10,702 bases of DNA, taken from assembly GCA_026996635.1 (NCBI GenBank), contig JALWKH010000370.1:1-10702 (forward strand), written 5' to 3'. Below are positions 1 through 6,762 of the stretch, piece after piece (within the stretch, counting starts at the first letter, position 1; each line of letters begins with the position of its first letter). This stretch comes from Bacteroidales bacterium. GTDB lineage: Bacteria > Bacteroidota > Bacteroidia > Bacteroidales > JALTDM01. The notes under the pieces were generated by a model. The model saw only the letters and a program-made list of their open reading frames with translations, had not been told where the DNA came from and ran no database searches. Both the position numbers and the translations under genes were made by a program.

Positions 1-1
1 A

Positions 2-1060
2 CTGTTTACGCTGCAATTCTTACTCACATACATACCCAGAATTATAATCACATCAATTACCAGCAGCAAAATTAAAAACCGCAAACTCGGCTTCAACACA
101 ATCATTATCGGCAGCAACCAAAAAGCATTGGACTTGTATCAAAAACTTACAAACGCAAAAAAATCGGCAGGTTTCAAATTTATCGGCTTTGTAAAAGTAA
201 ACAAAAACAACGACCACCTTTTGGAAGAACATCTACCGTCTCTCGGGCACGTTGAAGACCTGAAAGAAATAATAAAAAAACACAATGTAGAAGATGTAAT
301 AATTGCAATAGAAACTACCGAACACGAAAGAATAGAAGAAATCCTTAACACATTGAGTATTACCGATGTAAACATAAAAATCATACCATCAATGTATGAT
401 GTGCTTACCGGTAAAGCGAAAATGTCTTCCCTCTACGGCGAGCCGCTTATAGTTATCCCTAAAGAAATTATGCCTGAATGGCAAGCAAACCTAAAAAGAG
501 TTATTGACATATCATTTTCAATCGTTGCACTAACACTTTCTTCTCCGCTGTTTTTAGTATTGGCAATAATAATCAAAGCCACCTCAAAAGGTCCTGTTTT
601 CTTCAAGCAAGAAAGGATAGGAAGATACGGCAAACCTTTTATGATTTACAAATTCCGCACAATGTACATTGATGCAGAAAAAAACGGACCGGCACTTGCA
701 AGCGAAAACGACAAAAGAATTACACCCATAGGTCGCTTTTTACGCAAAACCAGAATGGACGAAATACCGAACTTTTGGAATGTTATAAAAGGCGATATGT
801 CGTTGGTTGGTCCCAGACCCGAAAGACAATTTTTCATTGACCAGATTGTAAAAAAAGCTCCGTATTATGTTCACTTGCACAAAGTAAGACCTGGTATCAC
901 ATCTTGGGGACAAGTTAAATTCGGATACGCTTCAAATGTCGACGAGATGATAGAACGCCTCAAATACGATCTTATTTACCTAGAAAATATGTCTCTGTTT
1001 GCCGACTTCAAGATACTGATTTACACAATTTTAATTATAGTTAAGGGGAAAGGAAAATAA
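2..1060 (+). CDS. Polyprenyl-phosphate sugar-1-phosphate transferase, 5'-truncated by window edge
   Basis: Membrane enzyme expected to move a sugar-1-phosphate from a nucleotide sugar onto undecaprenyl phosphate, the first step of exopolysaccharide, capsule or O-unit assembly. The frame is open to the left edge (first full codon at base 2), so about 352 residues of the C-terminal part are visible and the usual N-terminal membrane helices are mostly missing. A Rossmann-like segment starts near FNTIIIGSN (about 86-112). The catalytic bacterial sugar transferase domain starts near 493 with a hydrophobic re-entrant helix (SIVALTLSSPLFLVLAIIIK), followed by KGPVFFKQERIG, YKFRTM, and the Asp-Glu dyad in RMDEIPNFWN (Asp at 758-760, Glu at 761-763), then GDMSLVGPRPE and RPGITSWGQV. 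It resembles WcaJ-type and undecaprenyl-phosphate glucose phosphotransferases; the actual sugar cannot be read from sequence. A TTG at 128 could be mistaken for the start, but homologous-looking sequence continues upstream of it. The next gene begins 15 nt after the stop, suggesting co-transcription. Confidence 0.93.
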   Translation: MFTLQFLLTYIPRIIITSITSSKIKNRKLGFNTIIIGSNQKALDLYQKLTNAKKSAGFKFIGFVKVNKNNDHLLEEHLPSLGHVEDLKEIIKKHNVEDVIIAIETTEHERIEEILNTLSITDVNIKIIPSMYDVLTGKAKMSSLYGEPLIVIPKEIMPEWQANLKRVIDISFSIVALTLSSPLFLVLAIIIKATSKGPVFFKQERIGRYGKPFMIYKFRTMYIDAEKNGPALASENDKRITPIGRFLRKTRMDEIPNFWNVIKGDMSLVGPRPERQFFIDQIVKKAPYYVHLHKVRPGITSWGQVKFGYASNVDEMIERLKYDLIYLENMSLFADFKILIYTILIIVKGKGK

Positions 1061-1075
1061 ACAAAACACTTGACT

Positions 1076-1591
1076 ATGAAAACTTTAAAATTAACTTTTG
1101 TTATTATACTTTTAGCGCTAATCGGTTGCACAAGAAGAAACGACAATGCACCCAAATATGTTCCCACAGATGTTTTGGTTAAAATAAAAAGTGATTACAA
1201 CATTGATAAAGCATTTGATTTTATAAACTCATTCAGCCTTTCCGTCGAAAATATTCATTCACTAACATATACATCCGACTTGCCTAAAGACAGCTTACAA
1301 TATGTTTTGGATTTTGTAAACAGCAAACCTTATGCAAGCGCTACCGGATATGTTAGTACCACAGGAGATACAATTACAATTTTCCCGAAACTTATCAATA
1401 TAAAAAACAAATCATACCAAAACGATTGGCTGGAAACCGTAACAACTCTTAAGCTGCACAAAAAAAGTGGTTGCATAATTTATTTCCACGTTCCCGCAGG
1501 ACAAGAGCCGGAATGGAAAGAAAAGTTTGAACAATATGAATGTGTAGAGTGGGCGGAACTTAATTATTTGTTCGAAATCTCACTGTGGTAA
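1076..1591 (+). CDS. Small lipoprotein of unknown function
   Basis: A 171-residue predicted lipoprotein. The N-terminus has a charged start, a hydrophobic stretch and a lipobox ending ALIGC, with the lipidated Cys at residue 18; Arg-Arg follows, and no Asp is seen at the +2 position. I chose the ATG at 1076 over an in-frame TTG at 1070 because it starts the signal peptide directly. The mature part is 153 residues with no enzyme motif I recognise. It opens with a beta-strand-like VPTDVLVKIK. It ends with HVPAGQEPEWKEKF and then CVEWAELNY, which looks like the closing strand of subtilase propeptide or inhibitor domains (often ending AEPNY). That resemblance is my inference, not a family assignment. 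It lies 15 nt after the sugar transferase stop, so the two are probably co-transcribed and it may act in the envelope. No strong terminator follows. Confidence 0.75.
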   Translation: MKTLKLTFVIILLALIGCTRRNDNAPKYVPTDVLVKIKSDYNIDKAFDFINSFSLSVENIHSLTYTSDLPKDSLQYVLDFVNSKPYASATGYVSTTGDTITIFPKLINIKNKSYQNDWLETVTTLKLHKKSGCIIYFHVPAGQEPEWKEKFEQYECVEWAELNYLFEISLW

Positions 1592-1611
1592 ATACTTTAT
1601 TATAAAACCAC

Positions 1612-1640
1612 TTGTTTAATAAAAACTTTAAGTATTTTTG
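1612..1640 (+). promoter_or_regulatory. Bacteroidota-type promoter for proline dehydrogenase
   Basis: TTG at 1612-1614 is followed after 18 nt by TATTTTTG at 1633-1640, which matches the -7 consensus TAnnTTTG used by the primary sigma factor in Bacteroidota. The box ends 25 nt before the ATG at 1666. This gives a short leader and separates the gene from the upstream polysaccharide unit. Confidence 0.65.
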
Positions 1641-1665
1641 AAGCAAATAATAAAACCTGAACGAA

Positions 1666-2580
1666 ATGCTGAATAAAATCATTGCCAACATAGTTCCCTT
1701 AATGCCAAAAAAATTGGTGTGGATTTTCTCAAAAAGGTATATTGCAGGCAGCAAACTTGAAGATGCCATAAGGGTTTCAAAAGAATTGAACAGCCAAGGA
1801 GTTTTGGTTACTATCGACTTATTGGGTGAATTTATCAAAGATCTTGATGAAGCAACTAAAAATAAAGAAGCATACCTCAACATAATAGAAGAAACACAAA
1901 AAGCCGGCATAAAAGGCAATTATTCGGTAAAACCGACAATGTTCGGACTACTCCTCGACAAAGATGAAGCATACCGCAACATTAGGGAAATTGTAAAAAA
2001 AGCTGCCGAATACAACAATTTTGTAAGGCTCGATATGGAAGATTCGCCTTGCACCGACCTTGAAATAGAACTTTATTCCAAACTTAAACCCGAATTCCCG
2101 AACAATGTAGGACTGGTTTTCCAAGCCTACCTGAAAAGAACCCTCAACGACTTGAAAATGCTTTACGACCGTTTTCACAAAGACGGAATGATAAATAATT
2201 ACAGGCTTTGCAAAGGCATTTATGTAGAACCTGCCGAAATTGCGTACAAAGACAAAGAAGAAATCAGAAAACATTACTTGGAAGACTTGGAATTTTTACT
2301 CTCCCACGGCGAATATGTAGGCATCGCTACCCACGACAAATATTTGGTAGACAAGGCTTACGAACTCATAGACAAGTACAATGTAAGCAATGATATGTTT
2401 GAATTCCAAATGCTTTACGGTGTAACTCCCGAACTCCGCCGTACCATAGTGGAAAAAGGATACAAAATGAGAGTATATGTTCCTTTCGGAGAAGATTGGT
2501 TCGGCTACTCTACCAGAAGACTGAAAGAAAATCCCAAAATAGCAGGGGATATTGTTAAAGCGCTGTTTAAGCGTGGTTAG
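1666..2580 (+). CDS. Proline dehydrogenase, monofunctional
   Basis: FAD-dependent oxidation of L-proline to delta-1-pyrroline-5-carboxylate, with electrons passed to the quinone pool; this is the first step of proline catabolism. The 304-residue length fits the single-domain PRODH barrel rather than bifunctional PutA. Visible barrel motifs are GNYSVKPTMFGL (84-95), FVRLDMEDS (119-127), QAYLKRT (153-159), YRLCKGIYVEP (179-189), GIATHD (219-224), FEFQMLYGV (245-253) and RVYVPFGEDWFGY (269-281). YSTRRLKENP (281-290) carries the paired arginines (284-285) that bind the proline carboxylate in known PRODHs. No pyrroline-5-carboxylate dehydrogenase gene lies next to it. It has its own promoter and a terminator just past its stop. 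Its last 14 bases overlap the convergent rnpA. Family assignment is secure; physiological role is inferred. Confidence 0.93.
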   Translation: MLNKIIANIVPLMPKKLVWIFSKRYIAGSKLEDAIRVSKELNSQGVLVTIDLLGEFIKDLDEATKNKEAYLNIIEETQKAGIKGNYSVKPTMFGLLLDKDEAYRNIREIVKKAAEYNNFVRLDMEDSPCTDLEIELYSKLKPEFPNNVGLVFQAYLKRTLNDLKMLYDRFHKDGMINNYRLCKGIYVEPAEIAYKDKEEIRKHYLEDLEFLLSHGEYVGIATHDKYLVDKAYELIDKYNVSNDMFEFQMLYGVTPELRRTIVEKGYKMRVYVPFGEDWFGYSTRRLKENPKIAGDIVKALFKRG

Positions 2581-2956
2581 CAATCTTTGTTAAGGCGGTA
2601 ATTACCGCCTTTTTTATTATGTCAAAATCTTTCACCGACGAAGACACATAAACAAAAGCAATGAGAAGTTTTTGGTTTCTACCAATTACTTTTTCAGCAA
2701 TAATTTCCTTGTTTAACCGGTAAGCCTCTCTTACCCTGCGTTTAATTAAATTTCTTTTTACGGCACGCTTTATCCGCTTGTGCGGCACTGAAACCATAAT
2801 TTTTGCAACAGGCTTTTCTCCTTCGACAAGTTCTTCCCACCTGTAAAGCACTTTCAAAGGATAAACATCTATAGAAATAATTTTACCCTCAAAGAGTAAT
2901 TTAACTTCTCTTCTGGATTTAATACGTTCTGTCTTTGGTAAACCGTATTTTTTCAT
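2567..2956 (-). CDS. rnpA: Ribonuclease P protein component
   Basis: Protein cofactor of RNase P, which with the M1-type RNA removes 5' leaders from pre-tRNAs. The 129-residue size is normal. The signature is the arginine-rich helix KRAVKRNLIKRRVREAYR (63-80), the RNR motif that contacts the RNA. Upstream are the expected LPKTERIKSRREVKLLFEG start and the strand IMVSVPHKR (53-61); downstream is KLLIAFVYVS (96-105). It starts with ATG 16 nt after the hemD stop and is probably co-transcribed with it. In many Bacteroidota yidD follows rnpA; here a convergent proline dehydrogenase occupies that place and overlaps the rnpA end by 14 bp. The last codons carry the terminator hairpin of that neighbour, so the C-terminal tail is under a second constraint. 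Confidence 0.95.
   Translation of the reverse strand: MKKYGLPKTERIKSRREVKLLFEGKIISIDVYPLKVLYRWEELVEGEKPVAKIMVSVPHKRIKRAVKRNLIKRRVREAYRLNKEIIAEKVIGRNQKLLIAFVYVSSSVKDFDIIKKAVITALTKIANHA
2592..2617 (+). terminator. Intrinsic terminator of proline dehydrogenase, inside rnpA
   Basis: A perfect palindrome at 2592-2611 with core GGCGGTAATTACCGCC is followed by a run of T on the + strand, 12 nt after the stop codon. The same bases encode part of the RnpA C-terminus on the other strand. On the minus strand the hairpin is preceded by A and not followed by T, so it should stop only + strand transcripts. Confidence 0.8.
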
Positions 2957-2972
2957 CGACGACGAAGCAGCA

Positions 2973-3728
2973 CTAAGCTTTTGCTTCTTTTAAGTTAGCT
3001 TTAAGAAATTGGTCCAATGCCTCAACCATAGATTTTGCCTGCTGGGTAGGTGCCGCAATATCCAATCTTAAACCTGCATTTTTTACGGCTTTTTTGGTAG
3101 TGGGACCGAAAGCACCTATATATGTATTGGGACCTTGTTTGAAGTCAGGGAAATTCTTTTGCAAAGACTTTATTCCCGACGGGCTGAAGAAAAGTATTAT
3201 ATCATATTTGTTTATATCCAAATCGCTCAAATCACTCATCACGGTCTTATACAAAACCACCTTTTCAAAGTTTATATTATTCTTCTTCAGCAAGTTCGGA
3301 ATTTCCTTTTTATGAATATTGGAAACAGGCAGAAGTATTTTTTTGTTATTATGTTTTTTGAAGTACGGCAGCAAGTCTTGAGCCTTTCCGTTTACAAAGA
3401 AAATTTTTCTTTTTCTGTAGGTAATATATTTAGTAAGGTAATAAGCAATGCTTTCCGACAAGCAATAATACCTCATATCTTGCGGTATCTGCATCCTTGT
3501 AGCCTCGGCCATACCGAAAAAGTGGTCGGCGGCTGTTCTGCTTGTAAGTATCACCGCATCAAAATCGGCAAAATTAATCTTTTGCTTTCTAAACTCCTTG
3601 GTACTTACTCGTTCTACGGAAATAAACCTTCGGTATTCAATGTTTACTCCGTATTTCTCTGCTATTTCGTCGTATTTGCTTGCTCCGGCCGGTTTGGGTT
3701 GGGAAATCAGGATATTTTTTATTTTCAA
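2973..3728 (-). CDS. hemD: Uroporphyrinogen-III synthase, TTG start
   Basis: Cyclises hydroxymethylbilane to uroporphyrinogen III with inversion of ring D, in heme and corrinoid synthesis. The 251-residue protein (from the TTG at 3728) has the two-domain HemD layout: KIKNILISQPKP at the N-terminus, VILTSRTAADHFF (59-71), ILFFSPSGIKSL (178-189), GAFGPTTKKAVKNAGLRLDI (205-224) and APTQQAKSMVEAL near the end. The phrase SRTAADHFF and the start LKIKNILISQPKP match the Bacteroidota form of the enzyme as I know it. The frame has no ATG start: it runs back to a TTG at 3782 before a stop. I choose the TTG at 3728 because the fold begins there and a -7 promoter box lies between the two TTGs. It forms a unit with rnpA. 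Confidence 0.88.
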   Translation of the reverse strand: MKIKNILISQPKPAGASKYDEIAEKYGVNIEYRRFISVERVSTKEFRKQKINFADFDAVILTSRTAADHFFGMAEATRMQIPQDMRYYCLSESIAYYLTKYITYRKRKIFFVNGKAQDLLPYFKKHNNKKILLPVSNIHKKEIPNLLKKNNINFEKVVLYKTVMSDLSDLDINKYDIILFFSPSGIKSLQKNFPDFKQGPNTYIGAFGPTTKKAVKNAGLRLDIAAPTQQAKSMVEALDQFLKANLKEAKA

Positions 3729-3755
3729 GGCTCGTAGGTTTTGGATTTCGGGGCA

Positions 3756-3783
3756 CAAAGTTACAACATTTTTAAACAACAAA
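3756..3783 (-). promoter_or_regulatory. Bacteroidota-type promoter for hemD-rnpA
   Basis: On the minus strand TAACTTTG (3763 down to 3756) is an exact TAnnTTTG -7 box. TTTG (3783 down to 3780) lies 16 nt upstream as a slightly close -33 element. Transcription would begin near 3750, inside the longest hemD frame and about 20 nt before the TTG at 3728. Confidence 0.6.
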
Positions 3784-3835
3784 CATCATCATTTTTTAAT
3801 TTTACCCCTAAAACCGAAAGACAGTGGCAAAAAGA

Positions 3836-4867
3836 CTATCTTTTCTCCTTACTTTTTTCGACTTTATCGAGAACTTGTAACGTACTCAAAATTGCTTCCA
3901 ATTGGCGTACATATTCACGTTTTTTGTATTTCGGAGCATATACATAACCTTCTACCGTAATAATTCTAGACTTGTCGGCACTCAACGTGGAAACAGACAC
4001 AAAAGGACCTCCCATATAATCATTTTCCACCTTCCATAAACCTCTCATCTTCACATAAAACTTCCCGTTTTTCACATACCTGTTAACTTCCGGTCTCACT
4101 AGTTTTTCCGTACTCATCCAACTGCCGAATGTCGGACCTTTGATAAAGCGTTTAAGGAAATCATCACGCTTTGCAATCAAAGAATCCACATTAAAATCCG
4201 AAGTGTCATTATACGGATAACTGTAAATAATCAATCCTTGACTCATTTCCACGGTCTCCCTCGAAATCCACATAAAATCGGTAGTGTCAATGTTTATGTT
4301 ATACCCTTTCGGTACAGCAAGATATATATGAAACTTGTTTTCAATTTTAGCCAAAACTTCCTTGCTTTGGATTTTCTTGTAAGTATCAGTTATCCGCTTT
4401 ATTTCCCAATCGTTGATTAGGTTGATAATAAAATTGCTCTTTTCTTTAAGCAAACGCGCCATTGCCGTATCAGACGGAGCATAAGCCTGAATTATCAATT
4501 GCGGTGCTGCCCAAATGTTTTTCTTCACATAAATTCCCGTACTGTCCGGTGGCAAATCTTTTTTTATATTGATAAACAGCAAATTACGATGAGTCTTAAA
4601 AATGCTTGAAAATGCACTGTGCGGTATCGGTACGGCGGTAAAAATAGGCTCCGACTGCGGCAACATAGGATAATCTTGAGTGAAAATATCTTTTAATTCT
4701 TTTGTTGTAGCAGGATATTCATCTTTATTTACAACAATTACCACCTCTCCCGCCTTACCTGTAATAACCGGAAGTAAAGTTTTGTTCTGCTTTTCGTCTT
4801 CATTGCATCCTTGTATCGTAACAAGCACTACAAATAAAGCAAATAAAATTCCTATACCCTTTCTCAT
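3836..4867 (-). CDS. DUF4837 family lipoprotein
   Basis: A 343-residue predicted lipoprotein: MRKGIGILFALFVVLVTIQGC ends in a lipidated Cys at 21, followed by an acidic polar linker. The mature region matches what I know of the DUF4837 family of Bacteroidota: the GKAGEVVIVVNKDEY opening (37-51), then the YPMLPQSEPIF phrase (70-80), a middle segment with VPKGYNI, and a later GPTFGSW and GLWKVENDYMGGPFVSV block. No catalytic motif is apparent and the family has no established function. Its stop is 107 nt upstream of the chosen hemD start, and a separate promoter lies in that gap, so it may or may not be transcribed together with hemD and rnpA. Its own promoter is not clear in the 156-nt gap upstream. 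The start is the only ATG placed before the signal peptide. Confidence 0.83.
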   Translation of the reverse strand: MRKGIGILFALFVVLVTIQGCNEDEKQNKTLLPVITGKAGEVVIVVNKDEYPATTKELKDIFTQDYPMLPQSEPIFTAVPIPHSAFSSIFKTHRNLLFINIKKDLPPDSTGIYVKKNIWAAPQLIIQAYAPSDTAMARLLKEKSNFIINLINDWEIKRITDTYKKIQSKEVLAKIENKFHIYLAVPKGYNINIDTTDFMWISRETVEMSQGLIIYSYPYNDTSDFNVDSLIAKRDDFLKRFIKGPTFGSWMSTEKLVRPEVNRYVKNGKFYVKMRGLWKVENDYMGGPFVSVSTLSADKSRIITVEGYVYAPKYKKREYVRQLEAILSTLQVLDKVEKSKEKR

Positions 4868-4897
4868 ATGTTTATTTTTTTCTTATCACTATCGAAC

Positions 4898-4969
4898 AAG
4901 GAATAACGAATAATGAATTTTACTTCCAAAATCGATGTTCTGGATTGGATATTCATTATTCTTTTCCTT
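4898..4969. repeat. Imperfect intergenic inverted repeat
   Basis: The arm at 4898-4918 (starting AAGGAATAACG, ending AATAATGAAT) is matched by the reverse complement of 4951-4969 (AAGGAA...AATAATGAAT), with two extra bases in the left arm and a 32-nt centre. It occupies most of the 156-nt gap between the S8 peptidase and the DUF4837 gene. It has no coding capacity and no T-run suitable for termination. It could be a copy of a dispersed intergenic repeat. Confidence 0.5.
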
Positions 4970-5023
4970 ACCTAAATCTTAATTATAACGCTTCTCAAAC
5001 CGAAAAATTTTACAATCCTGCGA

Positions 5024-6586
5024 TTAAAAATGAAAAGCCCTTTCTTCTCCGTTATAAAATACCCTCAACACCTTACCTTTCATATAATCCTTGTCAAAAT
5101 ACACAGGCATTGTGCTTTCAATAACAGTAGCCCCGTATTTTATTATGTGCCCGTCTCCGTCTTCCAAACGGTAATACAGCACATCTTCGCCTATTCGTGG
5201 ATTTATCACCCTGACACCAATAAAATTATCATTCCCCAAAACATTGTCTATTCTGCCGGGAGACAAATAAAATTTCCTTCCCATTACAAAATACGATGCT
5301 TGTGGCAAACCGTAACCTAATGAATAGTCAAAATACGGATATAAATGCCCTGATTCCATCAGTTTTTGTCTTAACTCCATATTTTTCCATTCAGGATGCA
5401 TACCCAACACGCAAGCGGCAAAACCCGCTACCAACGGTGTGGCAAATGATGTGCCGTACACGTGACTCAATTTTGTAACACCATCTGCTTCAACATTTGC
5501 ATTTGCCGAAAGCTCAGGCTTTAGCCTGCCGTCATATGTAGGTCCCACTCCCGTAAAACTTATTGCCAACGGCTTACAACACTGAGCCCCGCCTACCGTA
5601 ATTATACTGTCTGCATCGGCAGGTGCTCCCAGCATACGCCACTTGCTGTCACCGGAATTTCCTGCCGCATTGACAACCAAAATTCCCTTACGTGCTGCCC
5701 ACAAAGCTGCTTTTGTTACATAACTTGTCTTTCCATCCATATCCTTACGGCAGTACCTCGGCTTTTCGTAACCAAGCGAACTGCTGATTATATCCGCACC
5801 ATAACGGTCTGCCCACTCTGCCGCTTTCATCCAAAACAATTCTTCCCTGAACGGTTCAATAGAATTATACTCGGTTCTTGCCAACAAAAATTCCGCTTCT
5901 GTGGCAAGTCCTATCACCGTATCTCCTTTTTGACCCGCAATGCAGGAAAGTGTCATTCTTCCGTGTGAAGAATGCTTATACTTTATAGTATCCTTTCGAA
6001 TGAAATCGTAAGCCCTCAAAATTTGTTTATTATCAAACAAATGTTTCAAAAAAACAGACTTATTCGCCTTGGTAAATCCCGCATCCAGCACTGCAATCCT
6101 AACACCTCTGCCCCTATAACCATTCTTAATAAATAATTCGCCCCCCATAGAACTGATCTGGTCTTTCAAAATTTCTGCCGCAGTATGAAAATATTTTGAA
6201 GCAGAATCTTCTTCGCATAAGATTATTCTCCCCTCAGTGTTTAACCTCTCAACTTTTTTTACAAAAGGTAATTCCTTTATTTGTGCAATATCGTCTTCAC
6301 CGGCATACACCCAAAGAGCATTTAACCATCTGAATGAATAAAAAATCGAATCGGCAATTGCCTCTACATCTTGCACATAATCTTTCCTGACAGGATAATC
6401 TGAAATATCAAAAGGTATATTCTGCCTTTGCCGCCTTTCAATTGCCTTGGAATCGAAAAACTTATACAAATCTACCGATGTATTTTTACCTGAAAAGTAA
6501 ATCAACCAATGACCACCTTGCGAAAAACCGCATTCTGCAGACAGGAAAAGAAAAAAAGCAAAAAACAACCTTAAAACCATCTTCAT
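5024..6586 (-). CDS. Secreted S8 family (subtilisin-like) serine peptidase
   Basis: A 520-residue exported protease. A hydrophobic signal peptide covers about residues 1-23 (MKMVLRLFFAFFLFLSAECG then FSQ). Residues 24-120 form a Bacteroidota-type propeptide region with the SKAIERRQRQNIPFD and PVRKDYV phrases. The catalytic domain follows with all key residues: Asp168 in RIAVLDAGF, His208 in HSSHGRMT, oxyanion Asn310 in VVNAAGNSGD, and nucleophile Ser380 in YGTSFATPLVAGFA. A C-terminal beta region of about 90 residues (430-520) ends in FYNGEERAFHF and does not look like a T9SS sorting domain, so export through Sec to the periplasm or outside by another route is likely. The protein starts at the ATG at 6586; a second ATG two codons later is possible. 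It is transcribed divergently from the T9SS repeat protein, across a 176-nt gap. Substrate unknown. Confidence 0.92.
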   Translation of the reverse strand: MKMVLRLFFAFFLFLSAECGFSQGGHWLIYFSGKNTSVDLYKFFDSKAIERRQRQNIPFDISDYPVRKDYVQDVEAIADSIFYSFRWLNALWVYAGEDDIAQIKELPFVKKVERLNTEGRIILCEEDSASKYFHTAAEILKDQISSMGGELFIKNGYRGRGVRIAVLDAGFTKANKSVFLKHLFDNKQILRAYDFIRKDTIKYKHSSHGRMTLSCIAGQKGDTVIGLATEAEFLLARTEYNSIEPFREELFWMKAAEWADRYGADIISSSLGYEKPRYCRKDMDGKTSYVTKAALWAARKGILVVNAAGNSGDSKWRMLGAPADADSIITVGGAQCCKPLAISFTGVGPTYDGRLKPELSANANVEADGVTKLSHVYGTSFATPLVAGFAACVLGMHPEWKNMELRQKLMESGHLYPYFDYSLGYGLPQASYFVMGRKFYLSPGRIDNVLGNDNFIGVRVINPRIGEDVLYYRLEDGDGHIIKYGATVIESTMPVYFDKDYMKGKVLRVFYNGEERAFHF

Positions 6587-6603
6587 CCGTTTTTCATATT
6601 CAA

Positions 6604-6611
6604 CAAAGGTA
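6604..6611 (-). promoter_or_regulatory. -7 promoter box for the S8 peptidase
   Basis: TACCTTTG on the minus strand (6611 down to 6604) matches TAnnTTTG exactly and ends 17 nt before the ATG at 6586, leaving a leader of roughly 10 nt. No clear TTG -33 element is seen at the usual distance, so the promoter may be weak or need an activator. Confidence 0.5.
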
Positions 6612-6690
6612 AAGAAAAAAGAGATAAAAACGCATCGTTTAAGAATACATCATAAAATACCCCTTCCATTTACACCACAAAAACACAATT

Positions 6691-6706
6691 TCACCCATAA
6701 GGGTGA
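6691..6706. promoter_or_regulatory. Candidate operator palindrome
   Basis: TCACCC-ATAA-GGGTGA is a perfect 6+4+6 inverted repeat, 57 nt before the ATG of the T9SS protein. A weak -7-like box TACATTAG sits at 6729-6736, 22 nt further on, with no -33 TTG between them. That places the palindrome just upstream of the expected -33 position, where an activator dimer would sit. The binding protein is unknown; this is inference from position and symmetry. Confidence 0.4.
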
Positions 6707-6762
6707 TAAAGCAACCACACCATAGCCGTACATTAGCGACATAAAAATTTAAATCTTTTATC

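Noticed and set aside
128..130. TTG as start codon of the sugar transferase
   Set aside because: The frame stays open to base 2 and the residues before 128 (FNTIIIGSN) belong to the domain, so the gene is cut by the window edge.
1590..1638. AAATACTT...AAGTATTT inverted repeat as a terminator for the lipoprotein gene
   Set aside because: The arms are short and A+T-only with a loop of over 30 nt, and the right arm overlaps the proline dehydrogenase -7 box.
1560..1919. 119-codon minus-strand open frame across the proline dehydrogenase promoter
   Set aside because: It is antisense to the dehydrogenase N-terminus and its promoter, with no recognisable motif.
3135..3737. 200-codon open frame on the + strand opposite hemD
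   Set aside because: It is antisense to a secure hemD, has no family-like motif, and is cysteine- and phenylalanine-rich as expected of a shadow frame.
4870..4945. Promoter for the DUF4837 gene (TTTG with a TATTCCTTG-like box on the minus strand)
   Set aside because: The -7 candidate is one base too long for TAnnTTTG and overlaps the inverted repeat; not strong enough to list.
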